A DNA stretch of 64,000 nucleotides from Haematospirillum sp. H4485 (GTDB lineage Bacteria; Pseudomonadota; Alphaproteobacteria; Rhodospirillales; Rhodospirillaceae). A program made the translations under genes and the position numbers. Positions 17,423 through 26,544 of this stretch are shown in pieces. The stretch's first letter is position 1; every line of letters starts with the position of its first letter. Below the pieces are notes generated by a model. That model saw only the letters and a program-made list of their open reading frames with translations, had not been told where the DNA came from and searched no databases. Location: positions 62,001-126,000 of the forward strand of contig NZ_JAAVSY010000001.1 of NCBI RefSeq assembly GCF_012102745.1, in the 5' to 3' direction.

Positions 17423-20062
17423 ATGGGTGGGCGAGGCACTGTGTTCTGGTTCGTTGATGTAGGTGAGGGTGCATTTTCGTCGGGTACTTCTTGTCAATTG
17501 CGTGAGCATTTGCTCAGGAGGTACTTGTCTGGCTCCATAGCTGCACGCGTTCTGGCCAATATAGCCGCCTCCTTGGCTGTTGTTGCACTATTGTTCGCTG
17601 TTCCGATTGACATGGTTGGCGGGATCCTCTGGGGGGGTAGTGTTCTTGTATCTGGGCTGCTTGCTGTTGTCTGGAGAATATACTGGCGTTCCCGCCTTGC
17701 CAGTATCTCATCTGCACTTTTGACTTGTGAAGTCGGCCTTTGTGTTCTCGCTGTCTTGCAAGGCTTGGCCTGGGGAAGCGGCATTGTAACATTCGGGGGT
17801 GTTTTGCCCGGACCTGAAGCCTTTTTGTATCTGCTGGTTCTGGTTGCTGTTGCCGCGATTACGGTGTTGAACTACGCTCCTTTGCCTGCGGGTATGTTTG
17901 GTTTTGCAAGTGGGGCCTTGTTCTTTCCTGCGGCTGTCCTTGCCGGCGATGAAGGACCTATTTTACCGCTGATTGGGCTTTCCGGTATCGGTTACGGTAT
18001 TTTCCTCCTTGCCGGTGGATGGGCACGTTATCGCGAACTGGTCCACCAGTACTGTATCAATGCCAGCCACCGTGATGTGTCAGAGCGGCTTGCCGAGCAC
18101 GAGGTTCGCCATCGTTCGGTTCTGGAGTATCTGCCCGAATTGGTGGTAGTTCTGGATGCGGATCTGCGTATTACCTTTCATAGCGCTGCTTCGGGGGATC
18201 TTTTCGGCTATCCTCCGGGTACCATGCAAGGGATGGATCTTCTCGCTGTTATTGCTCCGGCAGACCGGAGCCGCCTTCACTGTGCCCTGCATGGTCTTTT
18301 CCTGGATCCGGAGCAGACGTTTGCAGAGTTGATCGGCGGGCTTTCCCGTGACGGGCGTTCTGTCCCCTTGTCGCTGCGTGGGCGGGCTATACCGGGCGTT
18401 TCTCCGGAGCGTCGGCCACAGGAGCTGGTGATTACCCTTCGTGATGCAACTAGGCGCCTTCATGTTGAGGAGACGTTGCGACGGGCAAAACATGAGGCCG
18501 AAGCGGCAGGAAAAGCCCGGTCAGACTTTCTGGCTATGATCAGTCATGAAATTCGTACCCCGATGAGCGGGATCCTCGGCTTGGTTGACCTTCTGTCGGT
18601 CAGTGACCTGACGGAAGCGCAGAGAGAGCACGTGCGTGTCTTGCAGCGTGCCTGTGATCATCTGTTGGATCTCCTGACAAGTGTTCTTGATTTTTCGCGT
18701 ATCGAAGCCCGCGGTATACGGATTGAGGCTGAACCATTTGACCTGCGGCGTGTTGTGGGGGCTGTTACGGACATGTTCCGCGGCGAGGCAAAAGCCAAGG
18801 GAATACAAATGCGTGCGGTTGTCGCCCCGGAATTGCCGGCAACATGGGTGGGAGACTCCCGTTGTCTGCGTCAGATTTTGGCCAATCTTGTCGGCAATGC
18901 CGTGAAATTTACACAGGTTGGTCATGTCGAGGTCTGTGTGCGGGGCTCTTTATCCGGAGATCAGGGGGTCCTTTGCTTTGATGTTGAGGATACTGGTGTA
19001 GGTATTGCACAAGGGGCTTGTGATTCTGTCTTTGACCCCTTTGTCCAGGTCAATCGCGAATTGATCGGGAAGTCTGTTGGTTCCGGTCTTGGCTTGGCTA
19101 TCTCCAGACGTCTGGTCACCTTGCTTGGCGGTAAGATTTCTGTATCCAGCGCTGTTGGGCAGGGGTCTGTTTTCAGTTTTACGATCCCTCTTTCTGTCGG
19201 GCCGGAACGTGTCAATCTTGTAAAAGATGTTCTGCCAGTCCATATGCCGCGGGTTTGGGAGAGGGCGCCTGAGGCCATAAAAGTTCTGGTGGTTGATGAC
19301 TCGGACCTTAACCGACTGGTGATTTGTGAAATGTTGAGTCGCCTTGGATTTTGTGTTGTCGAGGCGCGGAACGGTGCAGAAGCCATCAATTGTCTTCAAT
19401 CCGGGCCAGAGGGGTATCATCTCGTTTTCATGGATATCCAGATGCCCGAGGTTAACGGGATAGAAGCTGTACGGCGTATTCGTTTTGCAGAGCAATGCGC
19501 TGGCCGTCAGCCTGTTCCTGTTGTTGCTGTTTCGGCCAGTTCCCGGGATGAGGATCGTGAAGCAGCTCTGGAGGCGGGTTGCTGCGCCTATGTTATCAAA
19601 CCCCTGCGACGCGAACAGTTGCTTGAGCTTCTTGATCGCTTCCTTTCGGGGAATAGTATTGTGGCCTGTGTTGATCCATCCATGTGTGGGGCTGTCTCGC
19701 GCCTTCCTTCCAGTAGGTCGGTTTCTGTTTCCCCATCCCTTGTGACGTTGTTGCCCGGTTTTCTTGAGGCGATGCAAGCCCATATTACAGAGTTACGTCA
19801 GATGGTTGTTCAGGGCAGAAGTATGGATGTTGTGCGCATTGCACATGCCGCGAAAGGGAATGCAATGCTGTTTGCTTGCCCCCGTCTGGTAGAGGCATTG
19901 AGACGTCTGGAGGATCAGGGACGAGTCTGGGAGAGCAAGCCGGGAGAAGATTATGACGAGTTAGAGCAAAGCTTCATGCAGGCCCTTGTTGAGGCTGTCG
20001 AGCGTGAAGTGCTGTCTCTGGAGCACGAGTCCGGTGGCCAGTTATCTGAGGCTATTGCCTAG
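17423..20062 (+). CDS. Membrane hybrid histidine kinase with REC and Hpt domains
   Basis: An 879-residue hybrid kinase. The N-terminal quarter holds about six hydrophobic helices (about residues 45-210) forming an integral membrane input domain, followed by a PAS domain (about 225-345), HisKA with His375 in MISHEIRTPMSG, HATPase with LVGNAVKF, DTGVGIA and GSGLGLAIS, a receiver (about 630-745) with Asp671 in LVFMDIQMPEVNG, and a C-terminal Hpt domain with His808 in RIAHAAKGNA. All phosphorelay residues are intact, so it can run a full multistep relay itself. The ATG at 17423, behind TTGGGG, is preferred to a GTG at 17387. It is convergent with cheW. Confidence 0.9.
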   Translation: MGGRGTVFWFVDVGEGAFSSGTSCQLREHLLRRYLSGSIAARVLANIAASLAVVALLFAVPIDMVGGILWGGSVLVSGLLAVVWRIYWRSRLASISSALLTCEVGLCVLAVLQGLAWGSGIVTFGGVLPGPEAFLYLLVLVAVAAITVLNYAPLPAGMFGFASGALFFPAAVLAGDEGPILPLIGLSGIGYGIFLLAGGWARYRELVHQYCINASHRDVSERLAEHEVRHRSVLEYLPELVVVLDADLRITFHSAASGDLFGYPPGTMQGMDLLAVIAPADRSRLHCALHGLFLDPEQTFAELIGGLSRDGRSVPLSLRGRAIPGVSPERRPQELVITLRDATRRLHVEETLRRAKHEAEAAGKARSDFLAMISHEIRTPMSGILGLVDLLSVSDLTEAQREHVRVLQRACDHLLDLLTSVLDFSRIEARGIRIEAEPFDLRRVVGAVTDMFRGEAKAKGIQMRAVVAPELPATWVGDSRCLRQILANLVGNAVKFTQVGHVEVCVRGSLSGDQGVLCFDVEDTGVGIAQGACDSVFDPFVQVNRELIGKSVGSGLGLAISRRLVTLLGGKISVSSAVGQGSVFSFTIPLSVGPERVNLVKDVLPVHMPRVWERAPEAIKVLVVDDSDLNRLVICEMLSRLGFCVVEARNGAEAINCLQSGPEGYHLVFMDIQMPEVNGIEAVRRIRFAEQCAGRQPVPVVAVSASSRDEDREAALEAGCCAYVIKPLRREQLLELLDRFLSGNSIVACVDPSMCGAVSRLPSSRSVSVSPSLVTLLPGFLEAMQAHITELRQMVVQGRSMDVVRIAHAAKGNAMLFACPRLVEALRRLEDQGRVWESKPGEDYDELEQSFMQALVEAVEREVLSLEHESGGQLSEAIA

Positions 20063-20097
20063 ACGGGGACTCCTGCGACTTCCTGGATAAAGCTGTC

Positions 20098-20625
20098 CTA
20101 CCGGCTGGCGTACGTGAATCCGCCCTCTCCAAAGGCCAGGAAGGAGTCGACATCCAGGACGATCAGCAATTCTCCCTCCAGTCGTACAACGCCGGCCGAT
20201 ATGCCGCGCCAGCGTGGATCCAGCGTGGATGGATTCTGTTCTACACCACGTGTTGGCAGTGTCAGGACATTCCCTACGCTGTCGACCCTGAGGCTGTATA
20301 GTTCCTGGCCAAGCTCCACCGTGACGCACATGACGTGTCCCTGCGTTTCGGATTCTGCTTGTTTGGGCAGGCCCAGACGGGTGCGCACGTCTATAACGGT
20401 TACAATGCGGCCACGCAGGTTGATGGAGCCCGCGACTTCGGGGGGTGCGAGCGGGATGCGGGCAATCTTTTCGGGGACCAGAATGTCCTGGACGCGTTCC
20501 ACCGGGATCCCAAACAGCTGACGTTCGACGTAGACAGTTACAAAAACCTGCTCGTCGCGACCAGCGGCGGTACGCCCTCCTGTTGAAGGTACGATATGCC
20601 CTTGGCTGGGGGTCAAGTCACCCAT
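20098..20625 (-). CDS. cheW: CheW-like chemotaxis coupling protein
   Basis: A 175-residue CheW-domain protein, the adaptor that links CheA-type kinases to chemoreceptors. Typical blocks are FVTVYVERQLFGIPVERVQDI, PEVAGSINLRGRIVTVIDVRTRLGL and GQELYSLRVDSVGNVL. About 25 extra residues precede the domain. No cheA, cheY operon or methyl-accepting receptor gene lies in the window, so it may serve a distant chemotaxis array or a kinase of the neighbouring island. The frame is open to 20781; the ATG at 20625 has GGAG upstream at somewhat long spacing. Confidence 0.9.
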   Translation of the reverse strand: MGDLTPSQGHIVPSTGGRTAAGRDEQVFVTVYVERQLFGIPVERVQDILVPEKIARIPLAPPEVAGSINLRGRIVTVIDVRTRLGLPKQAESETQGHVMCVTVELGQELYSLRVDSVGNVLTLPTRGVEQNPSTLDPRWRGISAGVVRLEGELLIVLDVDSFLAFGEGGFTYASR

Positions 20626-21035
20626 GTTTTCACACTCTCCAGTGATCCCCTGTTGTGCACGATAATGAACGCAATGAACTGCCTGTGCCAGATCTTTTGC
20701 CAGACTGATGTTGGCCTGTGACGGGATGGACACGAACAGGAAGGACCAAAAGCGAGCAGGCAAAAAAACCTTGGTATGCAAGGTGGAATTTGGCTGTTTC
20801 GGCAGTTGTTGTCCGTATCGTCATTTGACTGTGCAGACAAGTGTACATCTTGGTTTCGGTAGGGGGATAGCCCTGTCGTGGTTTTTATAATATCAGTCTA
20901 TCAATCCAAGGTTTTTTTCGCGTCCTCCGCTTCATGCTGCCACAGCATACCGGGAATCAGCTGCAATCGCATACAAGCAAAACCACGGCGCCGCGATGAT
21001 TCGGTGTGTAGATCAAGCAAGTGGTCGTGGGTACC
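20626..21035. other. Gene-free stretch between cheW and small ORF
   Basis: About 410 bases with no ORF that has a ribosome binding site and family features on either strand. The part next to cheW keeps cheW's frame open to 20781 without a good start. It should carry the cheW promoter on the minus strand. I see no strong hairpin with a T-run and no repeat. Confidence 0.5.
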
Positions 21036-21263
21036 TCAGTTGCGCATGTCGGGCTGTTGTTGCATGACATCTTCAGCTGCGCTGATAGCTGAATGGATAG
21101 AACTGGCAAGTTCCGGGCTCAGGGCTTCAGCCTCGTGAAGCAAGTATGTCAAACAGGCGTGAATGCCGCGAATGGCAACTACGCGACCCGCCGGGGAGCA
21201 GGAATCCGGATCCAAGCCTTCTGTGCATGTATCATGGTACGTTCCATAAATATCAAACGGCAT
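21036..21263 (-). CDS. Small hypothetical protein (75 residues)
   Basis: A 75-residue acidic protein of unknown function. The C-terminal two thirds (residues 27-70) looks like an amphipathic two-helix segment: IRGIHACLTYLLHEAEAL, then ELASSIHSAISAAEDVM. Short proteins with such a leucine and alanine-rich helical pair are common in alphaproteobacteria, but I cannot name a family. The ATG at 21263 lacks a clear ribosome binding site. It lies 152 bases downstream of the Lrp-type regulator gene on the same strand. It could be spurious. Confidence 0.45.
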   Translation of the reverse strand: MPFDIYGTYHDTCTEGLDPDSCSPAGRVVAIRGIHACLTYLLHEAEALSPELASSIHSAISAAEDVMQQQPDMRN

Positions 21264-21415
21264 GGCAAAGATTATCCGAAGCAGTTACTACCGTTCCCGT
21301 ATTTTACCTTTTATTGCTCAGTATTCAATTCTATTTATATGCGCAAATGATAGCATACAATGCAGGCTTTATTCTGGTTTTATGACGGTGTTTTGCCGTT
21401 CATTTTCTTTCGTTC

Positions 21416-21850
21416 TTATAATTTGTGTGGTGTGAGAAGTATTATGGTCTCTGTGATTTCCACGCCTTTCAGCTTTCTGATGTATGACAGGGCATTGTCC
21501 AGCTCTGACAAGGATTGCGCCTGCATTTCCATAACAATGTCCCAACGTCCATTCGACGTGTAGATGGTTTTTGCTTCGGGGATTTCGCGCAGGGCCCGCA
21601 GGGTGTTTTCGCTGGTGCGCGCTTGTTCGTGGATCAGCGTAATGGCGCGTACCCCTTCTGTGGGGCCAGTTACCTCAGAGCGGGTTCGTACTGTGAAACC
21701 AAGAATTTCCCCGTCTGTTTGAAGGCGATCCAGGCGGTTCTGGACAGTGCCGCGTGACACGCCAAGAATGCCCGCCAAGGAGGCAACTGGTAGCCGCGCG
21801 TTATCACGCAGCAGTGCCAGAAGGCGTCGATCCAGATCATCAAGAGCCAT
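21416..21850 (-). CDS. Lrp/AsnC-family transcription regulator
   Basis: A 144-residue Lrp/AsnC regulator. The N-terminal winged helix (LDDLDRRLLALLRDNARLP, then SRGTVQNRLDRLQTDGEI) binds DNA, and the C-terminal RAM domain (about residues 70-140, AKTIYTSNGRWDIVMEMQ) binds amino acids and drives oligomerisation in the family. It is transcribed away from the flavoprotein gene at 22019, with 168 bases between the two starts, so it may control that gene as well as itself. The ligand is not evident. Confidence 0.92.
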   Translation of the reverse strand: MALDDLDRRLLALLRDNARLPVASLAGILGVSRGTVQNRLDRLQTDGEILGFTVRTRSEVTGPTEGVRAITLIHEQARTSENTLRALREIPEAKTIYTSNGRWDIVMEMQAQSLSELDNALSYIRKLKGVEITETIILLTPHKL

Positions 21851-22018
21851 AGTCCACCAAGAAACCTATTGTTCAGTTTTGTCCCCATGATGCACGCTCG
21901 GCCCATTTGGGCAAGCGCCATGATCGGGTCATGCCCGGGTTCATGGCGCGTGAATGGGCCTTGGCTTTCAGGTTTTGACACTGCTATGGTCCGCGCCGGA
22001 TCAGGCTGGAAAGAAGAG

Positions 22019-23260
22019 ATGTGCACATCTGTAAAGGCCGTGAATGTGGCTATCATTGGGGCAGGGCCGGCTGGCTTGATTGCCGCACAAAAGATTTCAT
22101 CTGTTTTTTCGGATGTGCATGTCTTTGATGCCATGCCTTCCCCCGGGCGCAAATTTTTGTTGGCAGGTCGAGGGGGTCTTAACCTGACGCATTCCGAGCC
22201 TGAGGATCTTTTCCTGGGTCGTTATGGTGAGCAAAGGTCTTGGCTGGAACCTATGATCAGGGCTTTTGGTCCAGAAGACGTTCAGCGTTGGGCTGCCGAT
22301 CTCGGGATTGCGACATTTGTGGGTACATCGGGGCGTGTCTTTCCCGTTGACTTTAAGGCAGCTCCTTTAATGCGTTCCTGGCTCAGGCAGCTGCGCAGCC
22401 AAGGCGTTGTCATTCACACCCGTTGTCGTTGGATCGAGCGTGCTTCGTCCGGAGACTGGGTGTTTGAGAGTCCGGAAGGGCATGTATCTGTCCGTGCGCG
22501 TGCTGTGTTACTGGCAATGGGCGGTGCCAGTTGGCCGCGGCTTGGGTCTGACGGGGCCTGGGTTGATATTCTGTCCTCTGCAGGTCTTTCCATTGCCCCG
22601 CTGCGTCCTGCCAATTGCGGTTTTGAGCGGGCTTGGTCCGATCATTTTATGGCCCGCTGGGAAGGAGAACCCCTCAAGGGTGTGGCGTTGTCTTTTGAAG
22701 GCGTTACCCGGAAGGGCGAAATGATTGTCAGCCGCAGCGGGATAGAGGGTGGCCTCGTCTATGCTTTTGCAGCCGCTTTGCGGAATGCGCTGGAAAGAGA
22801 TGGTCAGGCTGTGCCCTGTCTGGATTTGTTGCCTGATCGTGGCTATGGGCAGGTGGTGCGAAGTCTCTCATCACCCCGCGGTCGTCAGTCCTGGTCAACA
22901 TTTCTTAGAAAAACTGTTGGGCTGGGGGGCGTCAAGGCCGCGTTGCTGCGCGAGTGTGTCGATCCCTCTACATTGTCCCGTCCTGATGATCTGGCCCGGT
23001 TCCTCAAGGCGTTGCCTTTGTCGCTGTTAGCCCCCCGACCCATAGCCGAGGCTATCAGTTCAGCGGGGGGAGTGGTGCGGGCAGAACTGGACTCCTCGCT
23101 GATGCTGTCATCTTGGCCGGGCGTTTTTTGTGCCGGAGAGATGCTGGACTGGGAAGCACCGACCGGAGGATATTTGCTGACAGCCTGCCTGGCAACAGGT
23201 GCGCACGCGGCTTCCGGTCTTGTGTCATGGTTGCAGAAGCAGGATCGTTGTGAAGATTAG
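22019..23260 (+). CDS. BaiN-like NAD(P)/FAD-dependent oxidoreductase (HI0933/TIGR03862 type)
   Basis: A 413-residue flavoprotein of the HI0933/BaiN group. The FAD dinucleotide-binding motif is VAIIGAGPAGLIAA, followed by the family signature GRKFLLAGRGGLNLTH, GTSGRVFPVDFKA, AMGGASWPRLGSDG and the C-terminal FAD contact GEMLDWEAPTGGYLL. Members reduce unsaturated substrates or act on unknown ones. The start ATG at 22019 is preceded by GGAAAGAAGAG; the open frame runs further upstream to 21869 without support. Its stop overlaps the end of glpR by 4 bases in convergent orientation. Confidence 0.9.
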   Translation: MCTSVKAVNVAIIGAGPAGLIAAQKISSVFSDVHVFDAMPSPGRKFLLAGRGGLNLTHSEPEDLFLGRYGEQRSWLEPMIRAFGPEDVQRWAADLGIATFVGTSGRVFPVDFKAAPLMRSWLRQLRSQGVVIHTRCRWIERASSGDWVFESPEGHVSVRARAVLLAMGGASWPRLGSDGAWVDILSSAGLSIAPLRPANCGFERAWSDHFMARWEGEPLKGVALSFEGVTRKGEMIVSRSGIEGGLVYAFAAALRNALERDGQAVPCLDLLPDRGYGQVVRSLSSPRGRQSWSTFLRKTVGLGGVKAALLRECVDPSTLSRPDDLARFLKALPLSLLAPRPIAEAISSAGGVVRAELDSSLMLSSWPGVFCAGEMLDWEAPTGGYLLTACLATGAHAASGLVSWLQKQDRCED

Positions 23261-24051
23261 TCCTGCAAGACACTGATCCGGGTTATGGCGTTTGCTGTAC
23301 AGAAGACCTTGACGCCCCCCTGGGTACAGACCTGGGAAAGGCGAGGGGAGGTCACCTCGTCTGTGAACAAGGCCGAAACCTGGCTTATATGAGCGATCCG
23401 TACAGGTGCCGATCGTGACAGCTTTGTGCGGTCTGCAACCAGAAACACCTGTCTGGCATTTTCAATAATAGCTTGGGCCACGCGTACTTCCCGATAGTCG
23501 TAATCCAGAAGAGCGCCATCCTCGTCCATGGCAGATGCCCCGATAACAGCGTAGTCAACCTTGAACTTCTTGACGAACTCGGCTGTGGCTTCCCCGACCA
23601 GGCCACCGTCAGAGCGGCGAAGTATGCCACCGGCGACAATGATCTCGCATGATGGGTTCTGGGTCAGTGTATTGGCAACATTAAGATTATTGGTAATGAC
23701 AAGCAGATTCCGGTGGCCCAGAAGGGCACGGGCAACAGCCTCTGTTGTTGTGCCAATATTCATGAACAGGGATGCGTTGTGCGGTATTTCCGACGCACAC
23801 AGTCGCCCGATTTCATTCTTTTCGTCGGCAGCAATGACACGGCGTGTTTCGTAGCCGACATTCTCGATCCCTGAAGCCAGCACTGCACCACCATGGACCC
23901 GGGCCAGCATGCCACGTTCACACAGCTCGTTCAGATCCCTGCGGATTGTTTGTGGTGTGACCTGGAAGCGGGATGCAAGGTCATCAACCAGGACCCTTCC
24001 GGTTTCACGAGCCGCGTCCATGATTTCCTGCTGCCGGAAAGACAGGATCAT
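23257..24051 (-). CDS. glpR: DeoR-family repressor, GlpR type
   Basis: A 264-residue DeoR-family regulator. The N-terminal helix-turn-helix (LASRFQVTPQTIRRDLNEL) carries the DeoR signature, followed by RVHGGAV and a sugar-phosphate-binding DeoRC domain with MNIGTTTEAVARAL, LLVITNNLNVA, GGLVGEATAEF and YAVIGASAMDEDG. It is divergent from glpD across a 301-base AT-rich region, the standard arrangement for the glycerol-3-phosphate repressor, which supports the GlpR name. It should dissociate from DNA on binding glycerol-3-phosphate; this is inferred from the family. Confidence 0.9.
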   Translation of the reverse strand: MILSFRQQEIMDAARETGRVLVDDLASRFQVTPQTIRRDLNELCERGMLARVHGGAVLASGIENVGYETRRVIAADEKNEIGRLCASEIPHNASLFMNIGTTTEAVARALLGHRNLLVITNNLNVANTLTQNPSCEIIVAGGILRRSDGGLVGEATAEFVKKFKVDYAVIGASAMDEDGALLDYDYREVRVAQAIIENARQVFLVADRTKLSRSAPVRIAHISQVSALFTDEVTSPRLSQVCTQGGVKVFCTANAITRISVLQD

Positions 24052-24352
24052 CGTGTGTCCTTTTCATGCAAGATATGAGCGAGGAAGCATAAGGATCATC
24101 TTTTCCCGGTCAAGGTGTAAAAACACGATAAAGATGTCTGGTTTCTACCCCTTGTTTTCGGCTTGTTGTTTTAAAAGTTAAGAGGGAATTGTCGGTATAT
24201 AGATCTATGGTAGATGCGCTGATATAGTTCTATAACTGTCTTGAACCTTTTTATCTTTATATGAAAATTGATCATCCTTAAGAATATGGGCGTAGAAAAT
24301 TTGTTCAGTATTTTCTGTTTAACAGGGTCGGGAACAACGTAAGGGGTATGCA
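24052..24352. promoter_or_regulatory. Divergent glpR-glpD control region
   Basis: AT-rich intergenic region of 301 bases between the starts of glpR and glpD. It should hold both promoters and GlpR operators. One interrupted inverted repeat, GAAAAT-N9-ATTTTC at 24295-24315, lies 38 bases before the glpD start and is a candidate operator. glpD has a good ribosome binding site (AAGGGG). I could not match the E. coli GlpR consensus by eye. Confidence 0.45.
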
Positions 24353-25876
24353 ATGACAGCGTATAACGCACCCTATGATCTTGCCGTTATTGGTGGCGGC
24401 ATTAATGGGTGTGGTATCGCGCGAGATGCTGCCGGACGTGGCTTGTCGACGTATTTGTGCGAGCGTGATGACCTCGCATCAGCAACCTCATCGGCCAGTA
24501 CCAAGTTGATTCATGGTGGCTTGCGTTATCTTGAACATATGCAGTTTCGCTTGGTTCGGGAGTCTCTGGCTGAAAGGAACGTTTTGTTGCGGTCCGCTCC
24601 GCACCTTGTTCGTCCTTTGTCCTTTATCCTTCCTTGGGCACCGGGTTTGCGCCCGTACTGGATCCTGCGTTTTGGTCTTTTCCTGTACGATTTTTTGGGG
24701 CAGCGTCAGTTTTTGCCTGCATCCCGTGCCTTGGACTTGCGAGTTGATCCGTCCGGTGCGCCCCTTTTACCGGCTTTCCAGAAGGGGTTTGAGTATGCCG
24801 ACTGTTGGGTAGATGATGCGCGGTTGGTAATCCTTAATGCGCGCGATGCGGCCGAGCGTGGTGCTGTTATTGACAGTGGTACACGGTGTATCAGGGCCCG
24901 CCGTGATGCAGGAGGGTGGTGCCTGACTGTCGTGTCGCGTGATTCATCCCGTGAACAGGATGTATGGGCAAAAGTTCTGGTCAATGCATCCGGACCGTGG
25001 GTGAATGATGTTATGGCCAACGTGATTGATGGTGCATCGTCTCATGCAGGACCGAGAGAGAAGGTACGCTTGGTCCGTGGAAGTCATATTGTGGTTCCCA
25101 AGCAGTTCAGCCATGAAAAAGCTTACATCCTTCAGCACACGGATCGTCGCGTTATTTTTGCCCTGCCTTTTGAAGATGATTTTACCCTGATTGGCACAAC
25201 AGATCTGGATTACAGTGGTGACCCATCGGATGCCTGCTGTTCGGGGGAAGAGACTGCGTATCTATGTGCGGCCGTTTCACGTTATTTTCGCTATTCAGTT
25301 TGTCCTTCGGATGTTGTCTGGACATATTCCGGTGTTCGGCCTTTGTATGACGATGGCGCCTCGGCGTCTCATGCTGTGACACGTGATTATGTTCTGCGTG
25401 TTGAGCGACCTTCTGATTCGGCCCCTGTTCTTCACGTTTTTGGTGGCAAGATAACGACGTACCGCAAGCTTGCCGAGTCAGCCCTTGAACGTCTGCGTGA
25501 GTTCTTTCCCGGTCTTGGCCCATCGTGGACAGAGGATTCCTGTCTGCCGGGCGGTGATTTTGATCCCGTTGACTTTGACAGACACATTGCAGATCTGTTG
25601 AGGGCTTATCCTTTTCTGGACGCGCGTCAGGCGCACCGTCTTTTCAGTGCATATGGTACGTGTGTAAACGATCTTCTGGGTGATGCGTCGTGCTTTTCTG
25701 ATCTTGGGGAGGCTTTCGGGGCAGGTCTGACCGTTCGGGAGGTGCAGTGGATGATCCAGCATGAATGGGCCCGCAGCGCAGACGATGTGTTATGGCGACG
25801 GTCCCGCTTGGGATTGCGCGTGACCCGAGAGGAGGCAGGGGCTCTGGATACCTGGATCCGTAGTCAGGTCTCCTGA
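24353..25876 (+). CDS. glpD: Aerobic glycerol-3-phosphate dehydrogenase
   Basis: A 507-residue membrane-associated flavoenzyme oxidising glycerol-3-phosphate to dihydroxyacetone phosphate and passing electrons to quinone. The FAD-binding motif DLAVIGGGINGCGIARDAAG is at the N-terminus, followed by SSASTKLIHGGLRYLEH, SHIVVPKQF, FALPFEDDFTLIGTTDLDY, YSGVRPLYDD and FGGKITTYRKLAESAL, all characteristic of GlpD. Length is normal. Control by the divergent GlpR is likely. No glpK or glpF gene lies nearby, so glycerol uptake genes must be elsewhere if present. Confidence 0.96.
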   Translation: MTAYNAPYDLAVIGGGINGCGIARDAAGRGLSTYLCERDDLASATSSASTKLIHGGLRYLEHMQFRLVRESLAERNVLLRSAPHLVRPLSFILPWAPGLRPYWILRFGLFLYDFLGQRQFLPASRALDLRVDPSGAPLLPAFQKGFEYADCWVDDARLVILNARDAAERGAVIDSGTRCIRARRDAGGWCLTVVSRDSSREQDVWAKVLVNASGPWVNDVMANVIDGASSHAGPREKVRLVRGSHIVVPKQFSHEKAYILQHTDRRVIFALPFEDDFTLIGTTDLDYSGDPSDACCSGEETAYLCAAVSRYFRYSVCPSDVVWTYSGVRPLYDDGASASHAVTRDYVLRVERPSDSAPVLHVFGGKITTYRKLAESALERLREFFPGLGPSWTEDSCLPGGDFDPVDFDRHIADLLRAYPFLDARQAHRLFSAYGTCVNDLLGDASCFSDLGEAFGAGLTVREVQWMIQHEWARSADDVLWRRSRLGLRVTREEAGALDTWIRSQVS

Positions 25877-25905
25877 TTTCCCTAAGTAACACGGCATCAG
25901 GTCTT

Positions 25906-26511
25906 CTATTGTCGGGTTGGATTGCCGAAATCCGGCAAGTCAACCGGCTGGGGAAGGGGTGGTGTCTGATCTTTGGCCTTGGTTTCAGCCTGTTCTTGTC
26001 GGGCCTGTAACAGCTCCATCATGTGTGCTGCCCTTGTTCCGGCTTCCCTGGAGTCCTGGCCGGGTCTTCGTGTCGTGTCCCGCTGCACTTTGCGTGGTGC
26101 CTGTTGCCGCGCTGCGTTCTTGTAAGCGCGGGATATGTCATCCTCGATCTGCGCAAGGCGTGATGCAATGATGCTCATGTGTTCACGTACAGCGGCTTCG
26201 TGTTTGCGTATGCTTTCTTCCGTTGTGGCGCGCAGGTCGTGTTCCATGCGATCAATGCGTACCGCGCTGTCCTGTTCCAGCGACCGGCGGATCCTGCTGA
26301 CATCCTTGACAAGCTCGGTACGCAACTGGCGTGACTGTTTTCCAAGTTCATCCCGAATATGGCGCAGGTTTTTCTCCATGTCAGAGCGGAGTTCCACCTT
26401 TATCTGATAGGCTGATTTGACAAGGGATGACAGATAGGAGAGCAGGAAGAAAAGACCGATAACCAAGGCGGCAACGGATACCGTCAGCCCCGTCAGAACG
26501 GCATAATCCAT
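25906..26511 (-). CDS. Membrane-anchored coiled-coil protein of unknown function
   Basis: A 201-residue protein with one N-terminal transmembrane helix (about residues 5-29, VLTGLTVSVAALVIGLFFLL) followed by a long charged helical region (about 35-140) with heptad-like spacing, probably a coiled coil, and a basic then proline-rich tail. It resembles no named family I can identify. The ATG at 26511 has a strong GGAGGAGGA ribosome binding site; the open frame continues to 26571. It converges on glpD (29-base gap) and is divergent from the glutamine synthetase-like gene. A role in envelope organisation is possible but unsupported. Confidence 0.75.
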   Translation of the reverse strand: MDYAVLTGLTVSVAALVIGLFFLLSYLSSLVKSAYQIKVELRSDMEKNLRHIRDELGKQSRQLRTELVKDVSRIRRSLEQDSAVRIDRMEHDLRATTEESIRKHEAAVREHMSIIASRLAQIEDDISRAYKNAARQQAPRKVQRDTTRRPGQDSREAGTRAAHMMELLQARQEQAETKAKDQTPPLPQPVDLPDFGNPTRQ

Positions 26512-26544
26512 GGCTTGGTCCTCCTCCCCCCGGAAGTCCCGGAC

